A DNA stretch of 44,843 nucleotides from assembly GCA_034687125.1 (NCBI GenBank), contig JAQGBZ010000463.1, positions 1 to 44,843 on the forward strand, given 5' to 3'. The position numbers were made by a program, and so were the translations under genes. Below, piece after piece: positions 36,501 through 44,843 of the stretch (the stretch's first letter is position 1; every line of letters begins with the position of its first letter). The notes below the pieces were generated by a model. That model was not told the origin of the DNA. It saw only the letters and a program-made list of their open reading frames with translations, and made no database searches. Source of the stretch: Neelides folsomi. Taxonomy: Eukaryota > Arthropoda > Collembola > Neelipleona > Neelidae.

Positions 36501-39500
36501 TTAAATCATATATTAGTATAGAGTTCATTTTACTCAATTTAATTTTTTTGTTATAGGTCATCGAGCACATACTGTGTTCGTTGGAGTCCATGTTCCAGGC
36601 CAAGGAGGATTTGGTGTTGGCGGAGGCCATAGACGTAAATCACACCATCGTCGTCATCGTCATCATAAACCTGGAGGGAAAAATGGAGACGACGATGAGA
36701 GACCCTGTAAGAATAATTTTTGATTAACCCTAAAATTTTATAATGTTAAAACTTTCAACAAATAAATGATTGATAAAATGATTAGAGATGTTTCGTAACA
36801 TAATACCTACAGTATTCGATTCAGAGATATCGTTCAATTAAAATCAATATAATACATATAAGTAAAGATATAATAGAGTGATTTAAAGAAGTTAAAAAAA
36901 TTCTTGCGTCATTTGATAATATAAAGTAAACAATTTCTTGGCCGCATTCTTTGAATTTTTCTTTTTGGGTATATCTTAAAAATTGTGTAAAAATTGTTTT
37001 TATTAATTAAATATTGTTCGCCCAAGGGACTTAAAGTTTTCAATTTGAGCTCGGTTCAATTTGTACTGTGAGGGTAAACCACTTTGTTCAATGTAATCAA
37101 TTATAATAAGAAGGATAAAAAAGCTATAAAGTCTTCTCTTTGTGGAGCGGAAACGAGAAAAAATAGAGAAAATCAACGAGGGAAAAGAAATATGATTCAT
37201 CACAAGTTCTTCCACGTGTGGTTTCAAATGTGTGTGTGGTGAAACGGAGTTTTGAGAAATGTACACGGTGGAAGGTGAAAAGGGTGAATCTTCAATTCTA
37301 TTTTTGCTCAATCCACCCGCTCTTGTCAACATAAGAAAAAAAAATCTTCAAACAAAAAATCCTATGGATAGTTTAGGAAAAACCTAATTTTCAACTTTTC
37401 TCAATTCCTATCCATTTTCTACTCTTCTTCTCTTATTCTCTCTCTCTTTCTTATTCTCTCTCTCTCTTTCTATGTCTCTCTTATACAGTTAATATTTCCA
37501 AAGGGAGAATTCTATTAGATAAATTCATATGGTATGCTTTACCCATTTGAAAGCTTTTAGTTCCCATTAAACCTCAAGAGGCTTAAAGGATCAGTTTATG
37601 TGGATGGTCAAGAACTAGAAATCATTTTTACAATTTTTCTCATGTCGGGGTTCAATAGCTTCCAAATCATTTTTTATATCTCTTCTTTTCAATCCTGAAT
37701 AAAAAGGATTTTATAAGGATGATTTTCTCGGGTGATTTTTCCAGATTTGCCCAATTTCAATTTAGCTCATTACTCATTGGGAATGGGAGTTATAATCTAT
37801 GAATTATATTCATACTCTATGAATATAAATATTATGTAGTTTTGGTATACATGAGCTAAACGATGTGATTAAGTTTATTAAGTCAAGATTTTAATTTAAA
37901 TTTATGATCGAATGGATCTTTATAAGCTCTCTGTGAGTCAAAGCCCCATTCCTGAGTTTGTGAATATAAACTGGGAATGATTTCCTCTTGATGACGTAGG
38001 CGTCTGGGAACGGTATTCGAGGTAGATCGATACGACCCTCCAAGATTCCGCAAGGACGATGAGGAAGCAGAGTGAGAAAACCCAGAGAGAGCAAATTACC
38101 TTAAACTCGAATCTCCCAAATGCTCAAACTCCTCTTTTTAAACTCCTCTTTATCTCGTATTGATATAAAAGAAAGGAACATTTTACTCGTATTGAGAACT
38201 ACGTACATTTCAATAGAGATGAATCTTGAGGATTAAAATGGCCCATTTGTTCTTTTACATAATATTTATATTCAAAGGGAAAGCTGTTTTATAATACAAG
38301 CTGTTTTATATTATGACAAGAATTAATTATTTTCTCTTTTTCGCAAATGTAGACGAATTTTATCTTTTCATCAGGATTGTACTTAAAGTTAAATGCTCCA
38401 AAAAGACATCACTCATTGAGTGCCCTACATACGTAAATAAAATCTATTTCAAATGGGATTTAAACCATAGGGTATTCAATACACATGTTAAAGTTAATGC
38501 TCTCTTTGTCATCTTTACGTCTTTTTCTAAACTGGCACATTTCTGTCTGACTGACTCAACAGACGCTAATTGTCAAACCATTTTCAATTTATAAATATTT
38601 TTATATTTTTTCAATGGAGTCAATTCCAGACCTAAATCACATTTTTGTATACACTTTTGAAAAACTCAGCTCACTCAGAATGTTTTGAATACATGGAATA
38701 TTTAAATTTATTGTGAAATGAGCTGCATTTTGAATTTGAATAACTGAATTCAATTTTATTTTAAATGCAAGGTCTGAATGTTAATGTCATGTTTGTTAAA
38801 ATAATAATTAATTGCATTAAAAGTATGAATTTACTTAATTCATCTTTAAGGTTCATTTTTTAATTGGATGAATAAGATGAATTATATGGGTATATAATGA
38901 TAATCTTATGCAAGTTGGTATACCCTTATTATTTTAATTCTTTTTGACATATTATCTAGAGTGGTTTTGACTGGATTAAAATTTAAGGGTATTAAATATT
39001 TTAATTTAATTGCTAGAGTGTCTGAGACAGAAAACAGCCAAAGAGACATTTGGAAGAGGAAAGTGGGATAAAGGGAAGAGGAAGTTCTCGGGTTTTCAGT
39101 GCGGGCCAAGTGAACTTATTTAAGTAATGATGGAAGTAGGGCGCTATTTGAGAAACCTTCACCCTCTTTCATTATCTCTTTCATTCAATAGATAATTATT
39201 ACAATTTTATTTAAATTGCCAATAATTTTAATAAATTGTTTTCTTCTCATTACTTCCCATATTTTCTACTTATGTAATGTATCTAATACATTAAGATACA
39301 ATGAAATAAAAATATCTATTGTAGTAAGTGTATTAACTGACATTTATTGGGTTATAGACAAAGGGACATTTTTAGTAAAGTATTTTTGATCAATCGATCA
39401 TTTTTGGGTAAAAGCTATCTGATGTTAATTGACAACTCTACATTTGGGATTGTCAAGTTTGGGGAATTGGGAAGATCTAATAATTGTCAAGATCTTAGTA

Positions 39501-42500
39501 TTTGTCAAAATCTATAGATTTTGAAGATCTGGGAATTGTCAATATGAAAGGATTTGAAGTTGAGGCGTCGAGACATTTTTAGTTGTTTTGAGTACAACTT
39601 TCCTAGATTTAAAATACACTCGGGCGGAGAGTGTATGTTTTTTTTCTATTTGTGTGTTTGTGTGTCTTTTGTGAATTGCAAGCTACACATGAGAGCACAG
39701 CGCCTCCGCCCGCTCCAACTATTCCAATATTAACTTCGCCGCCGACAGGGCCGCTCCGATCACGTAGACTCTCCGTCACTGTCGATGGACAGGAGATCAG
39801 TAAGCTTATCATATACCTTTACACATTGCATCCTTTTTCTCTCTTTTTCATCAATGTTTGATCCTTTGGACACATGATTTATTACATTACTTTTTCATAC
39901 TTTCCCCGCCATACACCCTTTGCTTTGATTTTTTATACTTTATAAGACAGATTTATATTATATGTAAGGAATTACCAATTCCTCAATTTGTAAATTCTTA
40001 TTAGTATTAGTATTACACATTTGATATTAGTTATTTAGTTATACACTGATTTAGATTTTAGAATGGCCAATAGGATCAATATTTAGAAAATGCAAGTTTG
40101 TAAATTTATATTGTACTAACAATAAATATATTTTTTTTTAAAATATTTTTGCATTGTTAAAATGGCATTTTAAACTAGTGGGAATTTTGCCCGAGATGCA
40201 CAATGCTTTATTCCCATATGTATAACTTGCTTTGAAAAATGTCATTACTTTAATTAGTTCAATAATAAATATTTATCTTATTGTCGGGTAGTAATGATAA
40301 TATGTACATATTGTTCAATAGTGTTCAATACTTTGCAGTTTTGAAGAAGAGCAATAGAAGTAGTTAAATGAAATAATATTATTAAACTTTTTAGTAAAAT
40401 AGCTAGAAATTGTAAACTTAATAATTTATCGATTTAAATGAAGAGAGTTGATTCTTTCAGAATAATGTAAAAATGAAAAGTTTCATAACCCAAGTTGAAT
40501 TTTGGAATTTATAATGTGCTTATAATGTTTGAGACTTTTAATGAATTTCGAACATACCTATTACAATATTTGAACTTGTTTAATCAATGTATGTATGTGT
40601 TACAGTTTATTTGTTGAATTAATCGATTGCTTCTGTTTCAATATCTACCATACATACAAACTACCTATTTGTACATACAAGTACAGTTATATTGTATGTT
40701 GAGATGATGCATTTAGAGTTTTCACTCAAATACACTTTATTAATTTAAAACCTCGTTTCAATATTTATTCACAACATCAAATATCTTCGTCTTAATTAAA
40801 TGGAATAATCCATAATACTCCGCTACAAGCCCTTGTGTTAATTTATAAATTATTTTCTCATCGATTTTCTTCTCAACATTTTCTTCTCTTTGCATGACAA
40901 AATGAAAAGGGTTTGAAGATAAACAGAAGCGTAGTTCTCAGTGAACAAATAATAGTTATTTACAGTATGTAAAATTAATTTTATCTCATTACATCAATGG
41001 TTTTTGAATTCAAAATTATCATAATTATACTATGAGAATGAAATAACATAGATGTAATTTCACTCCTATTTGTTATATACCTAATATTTCACCTTTATCA
41101 TTAATGGTTGTTGTAAGATTTACACGTGCGCATTTCTATATTATAATTACAATCAATATTATACCTTTTGTATCGTACGCAAAATTAGTGAAATTTAGAA
41201 CTTTAGATACGTAGAAGGACTGAAGCTTATTTTTCAACATTTGCTTCGTCGGTCACGTTTGATCGCAATTAAATTTAAAAGAGAAATGGAGAAAGTTATT
41301 GAATGATTTGATGTCAATAATTTCAGTAACTCCTCCAGCCCAACGTGTCCAGTTTATCTTAGGAGAAGAAGAAGATGACGGAACACACGAGTCACATCCG
41401 CTCTTTTCAGAAATGGAAGAACTCGTCCAAGATGGTGGCCAAATGGAGTGGAAGGAAACTGCGAGGTCTTTTTTACAAATAACACCATGTTACTTTCATC
41501 GATTACCTGTTTCGCCAATTTTTTTTATTCCATTACTTTTGTCTCCATTTTTTAACCGTTTTCATTTCCCTCATGGATTGAATCAAAAAATCAATTTTCT
41601 ATTTTCTATTAAACAATGTTGTATAAAATACTAATGACTAATAATAATAATACAGTACTTAATAGTAATTGTGATATTTAATAGTAATAGTTAAAAGTTA
41701 ATAATTTTTTTTTGATTTAGATGGATTAAGTTTGAAGAAGATGTTGAAGAAGGCGGGAACCGTTGGTCTAAGCCTCATGTGGCCACACTGTCACTTCATT
41801 CATTGTTTGAACTTCGATCTCTCTTGCTCAATAACATCGTGATGCTGGATATGGAAGCGGGGTCTCTTGAATCGATCACGGACCTCGTTCTGGATAATAT
41901 GATCAGTGCTGGGCATATGGGTGAAGGATGTAGAGACAAAGTGAGGGAAGCTCTGCTCCGAAGACATCGTCATCTCCATGAAAAAAAGAATGAAAAAAAT
42001 TCATCGAGTAACATGTCAAGACTTCCTATTATCCGATCATTAGCTGAAATTGGGAAAAGTCACTCATCTAGCAAAAGTAACTTTTAGTTCATATGATTAT
42101 TAAATTACTTATTTAATTATATCATTTATTAATTACTACTTTTAATGAGTTTTATTTAATTATTATATAAATTATTTAATTTAAGAAAAATATTTATTCA
42201 TTATTTAAGTTTTTAAAATAATGTTTATTAAATATTTAAGTTTTTAAAATATTTATTAAATATTTATTTACTCCTATTATTTATATGATTTACTTAAATT
42301 GCTACTATAATTTTCACTTTGTTAATAATCATTTTCCAATGCCATTGGTGTGCCAAACTTTTGTATTTGGGAACACTTCATTTAAGACCTGTACATAAAA
42401 ATTGAAGTGTGAGCTGAAAGCTATGCTGTAAAAGCTTTTGAAAAAAGTTAGGAACTGAGAGAGTTCCAGACTTAGGAACTTCTTCAACCCCAAATTCACG

Positions 42501-44635
42501 AAGGTTCTTTTAGATTTCACAGAATTTAAAGAAAGAGCGAGGGGGTTGCTAGGGATGAAGAGGTCAGCAAGTGCGAGCAGTTTCAGTCATGGGAATTATC
42601 TAACAGTCCCAGGTACCTTTTAATAATAGCAAACAATCCTACTTGTCACACGATGTTGGGGCAAAGGTGCAGAAATGTGAATGTGAGAGAACCGGGTTTG
42701 GTCCAATGTGGGTAGTCAATTCCTAAAAGTAAATTTATTCCTTGTTGCAACCAAAGCTATTTTACAAACCTTCATAAATCCTCGGTTCCTTTCCCGCACT
42801 TTCTATTTTCTCCTTTAATGGTCTTGGGCTTTTAAAATACTACAATTGGGATGAGATTTGTATTTAAATAATGGCGTAGTTCTAAAAGTTTTTAAATAAA
42901 TAATTGCAAAATTGTTACGGATTTTAAACAACAAAAGTAAGATGGTATTACCTACATAAGATTAACATACAGTAAATGGTTATACAGTTTATATTACTAT
43001 TGTATATGGTACTTCTTGTTAATTAGTAAAGTTAGAATAGAATAAAATTTTCTAAAAAGAAGGCTTATTTGTAATGATGAAGACAATGAAGAAGATAGGA
43101 GAATATTATTACATTTGTTGTTTATAGTTGAAGAATCGGGTATTGAGAGTCCAGGGATTCCTTCCACTCCGGTTGAACCCCCAAAGTCTATCGGTCGATT
43201 CCTTTCTTTACCTCTTGGTGGTAAATCTCTTTCAAATGGCCAACCTAACCATCTGTTTTCGATACTCACTTTCAAATCAAACGAACTAAAAACAAACAAA
43301 TAATCCCACAATTATGTTAGAATTAGATTATTCATAAATAATTTGAGCTTCTTTACTAATTAACTAAAATTTCCATTAATTTCCAAATTCTTACATAGCC
43401 AAATTTAGTCCGATTCTCCATATCATAACTAGATTATAATTATCTTAATAGATTCCTTTTAATTATTACCGACAATAACTTTTATATTAAATACCTTTGG
43501 ATTACCAATTGCAAAAACATTAGGTAGAAAATTTTCATATGACAAAATTTTACCAAAATACCTGTTCGTTTATGAATAGTTATTAGCAATTTGTACAAAG
43601 GATAACAACGGATTTTGCATCAAGTATGAAACTAGTGTAATTAGTATAGTATTATAATTGTAGTACTATAGTCTAGCGATATTTATGAACTGGATGCGTA
43701 CGAAATTTAATATTTAATCAAATCTGCACAAGCAAATTATTCTGGTTGTGGTTGGGATGAAAAGGGCTTTGATCTGATGTACTAAAAACAAATAAAATGG
43801 GAAACTTCTTTTGCTTTCTTAATGTTGCAAATTAAATATTTAAATTGCCAAATATTTACAATATTTAGAGACCATTTCATTTATGATGAAAGCAGTTTTT
43901 ATTCTTTGGAATAAAATTAGTTAATTGCTCTTATGCTTATTTAAAGTATTTTCTTTTATTATCTATCTTTTATTTGATATTAATTTGAAACTGCTTATAT
44001 TTCATAAATCAAGCGTTCTCTGGGTCAATTAAAAAAAGCATAATTGTCACTTATCGTTTGATGTGTTTTTATTTTTGTTTGTGTTCAATATTATTTATTA
44101 CTTTGAGATTTCTATCCTTCAGACTTTTCATCATTTAAATTTGCCAGGCACAGGTGATGGTCCGAATGGTCAACATCCAACTACGGGCGGAAGCATCGAC
44201 AGAAGTCCCAGTGGAGGTTCAATTGGAAGAAACCAAAGTGGAACGAATCTTGCAGAAAATGGAGAGGTTCCACATCATGCTAAAGTAATGACTATAAGAG
44301 ATCATTTATTCTAATTATCATAATTTTCAAATATGTTAATAAAATCACTTTCACATAATTTTTTGTTCGAATGATGACCAATAATGAATTTTAAAAAAAA
44401 TTTAAATTTTATTTATTTTGTTAATTGTGTTAATTTCGTATTTTAGACTGGAAATACGCATTTTATGCGCAAGATTCCTCCAGGAGCTGAAGCATCGAAT
44501 ATTCTTGTGGGTGAAGTTGATTTCTTAGAGAAACCTCTTTCTGCATTTGTTCGTCTCTCCCAAGCTGTTCTTCTTGGAGATCTCACTGAAGTACCAGTTC
44601 CCACACGATTCCTATTTGTTCTTCTTGGACCCATG
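21498..44635 (+). CDS. Ndae1: Na+-driven Cl-/HCO3- exchanger (SLC4), 5' half only; runs off the right edge
   Basis: Plasma-membrane acid extruder of the NDCBE/NBCn branch of SLC4. Common exons (plus): 32367-32464, 36557-36706, 39683-39799, 41327-41465, 41721-42076, 43128-43220, 44148-44284, 44447-44635; phases agree throughout. From the long first exon (25347) this gives 477 codons; from the short one (21498), 442. Landmarks: [20 protein letters not shown]; a His/Arg stretch [14 protein letters not shown], preceded here by a glycine-rich insert; [86 protein letters not shown]; and [14 protein letters not shown]. All belong to the cytoplasmic N-terminal domain; the membrane domain lies beyond 44843. 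The electroneutral Na+-coupled branch is favoured over AE because of the EGHR...VHVP and IPPGAEASN segments; ion stoichiometry cannot be told from this part. Confidence 0.93.
24234..24338 (+). repeat. 105-nt near-perfect hairpin
   Basis: Arms 24234-24280 and 24292-24338 (47 nt each) are complementary except at three positions, with an 11-nt loop (24281-24291). The inner arm sequence is TAGCACCAAT and its complement. Read as plus-strand RNA, two of the three differences are G-U pairs and one is C-U, so the stem is kept better in plus-strand RNA than in minus-strand RNA. It lies about 190 bp upstream of a TATA box. The stem is longer than a normal animal pre-miRNA; a hairpin-RNA locus or a short fold-back transposon remnant are alternatives. 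Confidence 0.85.
24525..24560 (+). promoter_or_regulatory. TATA/initiator core promoter, probably for the exon-B SLC4 transcript
   Basis: TATATAAGG at 24525-24533 is followed by AGTCATTG with its A at 24555, exactly 30 bases from the first T. It is about 790 bp upstream of the exon-B ATG (25347) and on the same strand. A short open frame begins at the ATG near 24617 and stops after about 17 codons, which would be an upstream ORF if the leader is unspliced. Assignment to exon B is by position. Confidence 0.5.
25347..25498 (+). CDS. Ndae1: Alternative first coding exon B of the SLC4 gene
   Basis: An in-frame TAA stop two codons upstream (25341-25343) fixes the ATG as the start. Fifty codons follow: [20 protein letters not shown], then a basic stretch and ...[21 protein letters not shown], ending in two bases TT before the donor GTAAGA. 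Joined to the exon at 32367 it gives ...[13 protein letters not shown]. Like exon A it leaves two bases, the same phase that the common exon needs. The frame closes just inside the intron, so it is easily missed by an ORF scan. It carries many Ser, Thr and Lys/Arg residues, a likely site for kinase control of the transporter. Confidence 0.6.
26425..26645. mobile_element. 221-bp fold-back element (MITE-like or long hairpin)
   Basis: Inner arms 26448-26500 and 26579-26631 (53 nt) match as inverted copies with two differences. Outer 12-bp arms AATTGATATATG (26425-26436) and its complement (26634-26645) also match; between outer and inner arms the left side has 11 extra bases and the right side 2. 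The central spacer is 78 nt. No clear target-site duplication was seen, so transposition is inferred from shape only. It is unrelated in sequence to the other two inverted-repeat elements. Confidence 0.7.
29991..30419. mobile_element. MITE with 20-bp terminal inverted repeats and TA duplication (Tc1/mariner type)
   Basis: Starts TTGAACCGATTTTTATCCCC and ends with its exact inverse. Both ends abut a TA (29989-29990 and 30420-30421), the target-site duplication made by Tc1/mariner transposases. The 429-bp body has no transposase frame. Near each end is a similar direct sub-repeat, GGGCTATA(C/T)TTCGGGCAGGGG (about 30043 and 30384). It sits in the long SLC4 intron. Confidence 0.82.
32465..36556. 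other. SLC4 intron with a perfect 22-bp palindrome
   Basis: Intron between the common exon ending EKDFE and the exon beginning [11 protein letters not shown]-rich, no further exon seen. The palindrome at 33300-33321 is listed separately. Confidence 0.45.
33300..33321. repeat. 22-bp perfect palindrome
   Basis: Left half ATCGAGCATAT followed by its exact inverse, no spacer. It lies in otherwise ordinary AT-rich intron DNA. Confidence 0.8.
36707..39682. other. SLC4 intron, with pyrimidine microsatellite
   Basis: A CT-rich run occupies about 37421-37480. Open frames at 37003-37332 (minus) and 38313-38594 (plus) show no family resemblance or splice context. No further exon found. Confidence 0.45.
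39505..39524. repeat. 20-bp perfect palindrome near a cassette exon
   Basis: TCAAAATCTA and its exact inverse, no spacer, about 160 bp upstream of the exon at 39683. It lies within a local cluster of AATTGTCAA and AAGATCT words (39480-39545). As RNA it would form a weak AU-rich stem. Confidence 0.75.
39683..39799 (+). CDS. Ndae1: Possible cassette exon of the SLC4 gene (117 nt, proline-rich)
   Basis: Encodes 39 codons including [19 protein letters not shown] and [14 protein letters not shown]. Its length is divisible by three and both borders are phase 1, so skipping keeps frame (exon ending DDDERP joins [14 protein letters not shown]). The RRLS core is a basophilic kinase-type site. I know of no counterpart at this position in well-studied SLC4 proteins, where the His/Arg stretch runs soon into the TPSQRVQF segment. 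Confidence 0.75.
43128..43220 (+). CDS. Ndae1: Possible cassette exon of the SLC4 gene (93 nt)
   Basis: Encodes 31 codons, [20 protein letters not shown] then [10 protein letters not shown], with AG at 43126-43127 and donor G|GTAAAT. It lies in the variable linker before the conserved [13 protein letters not shown] segment, is divisible by three, and both borders are phase 1, so it can be included or skipped without frame change. Support is weaker than for the conserved exons. Confidence 0.55.
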
Positions 44636-44741
44636 GTTCGTTCTTAAATTAAAACATTAAATTCTAATTATGTAATAGAGTTTGTTTAATAGAGTTGCTG
44701 AATAGAGTGTTTAGAAAATTATTATAATGTATTTATTGTAA

Positions 44742-44843
44742 TTTTGAATTTTATATTGATTTACTTTAATTTTGAATTTTATATTGATTTACTTTAATTT
44801 TGAATTTTATATTGATTTACTTTAATTTTGAATTTTATATTGA
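44742..44843. repeat. Tandem repeat, 28-bp unit, at least 3.6 copies
   Basis: Unit TTTTGAATTTTATATTGATT plus TACTTTAA, copies at 44742, 44770, 44798 and a partial one at 44826 that is cut by the window edge. No differences between copies. It lies in the SLC4 intron that follows the exon ending FLFVLLGPM (44635). Confidence 0.9.

Noticed and set aside
37003..37332. 109-codon minus-strand frame
   Set aside because: Ends in AT-rich low-complexity residues, resembles no family, and lies within an SLC4 intron without promoter or splice signals.
1..44843. tRNA, rRNA, CRISPR or bacterial-type operon
   Set aside because: Nothing with cloverleaf, rRNA or spaced direct-repeat structure was seen; exon-intron genes show a eukaryotic nuclear genome.

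Overview
The window is nuclear DNA from an AT-rich animal genome. It holds GT-AG introns, mostly 60-500 bp, dense coding exons, and long non-coding regions with fold-back repeats. The gene set (secreted carboxylesterase, Sp1-4-type zinc finger factor, mitochondrial glycerol-3-phosphate dehydrogenase, SLC4 Na+-driven bicarbonate transporter) and the intron style fit an arthropod, probably a hexapod or close relative such as a springtail. The species cannot be told from sequence alone. All gene models below were spliced by eye from translated exons and phase matching.

Layout. (1) 823-3381, minus: an eight-exon secreted carboxylesterase, 591 aa, with an intact Ser-Glu-His triad and a TATA box at 3461-3470. 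(2) 5623-8385, minus: a nine-exon Sp1/Spps-like transcription factor, 579 aa, with Q-rich domains, a buttonhead box, three C2H2 fingers and a very acidic tail. (3) 8386-13445: no recognisable gene; several GC-rich islands between 9.0 and 11.6 kb. (4) 13446-19650, minus: an 11-exon FAD-dependent mitochondrial glycerol-3-phosphate dehydrogenase, 724 aa, complete with two C-terminal EF-hands. Its 1.87-kb intron contains, on the plus strand, a complete two-exon gene for an unrecognised secreted, cysteine-free, helix-rich protein (16489-17420). (5) 21498 to the right edge, plus: the 5' half of an SLC4 Na+-driven Cl-/HCO3- exchanger (Ndae1/NBCn-like), divergent from the dehydrogenase. Only the cytoplasmic N-terminal domain is inside the window; the transporter domain lies beyond it. 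Two separate ATG exons (21498-21544 and 25347-25498) end in the same phase and each can splice to the common exon at 32367, so two N-termini are predicted. Two later exons have lengths divisible by three and behave as possible cassettes.

Non-coding structure: a 105-nt near-perfect hairpin about 190 bp upstream of a TATA/initiator pair, a 221-bp fold-back element, a 429-bp MITE with 20-bp terminal inverted repeats and TA duplications, two tandem repeats (32 bp and 28 bp units), a dispersed repeat on both sides of the carboxylesterase, and two perfect palindromes. I see no rRNA, tRNA or CRISPR array. The genes are not an operon. The dehydrogenase serves the glycerol phosphate shuttle, the SLC4 protein pH regulation, the esterase ester hydrolysis outside the cell, and the Sp factor GC-box transcription.
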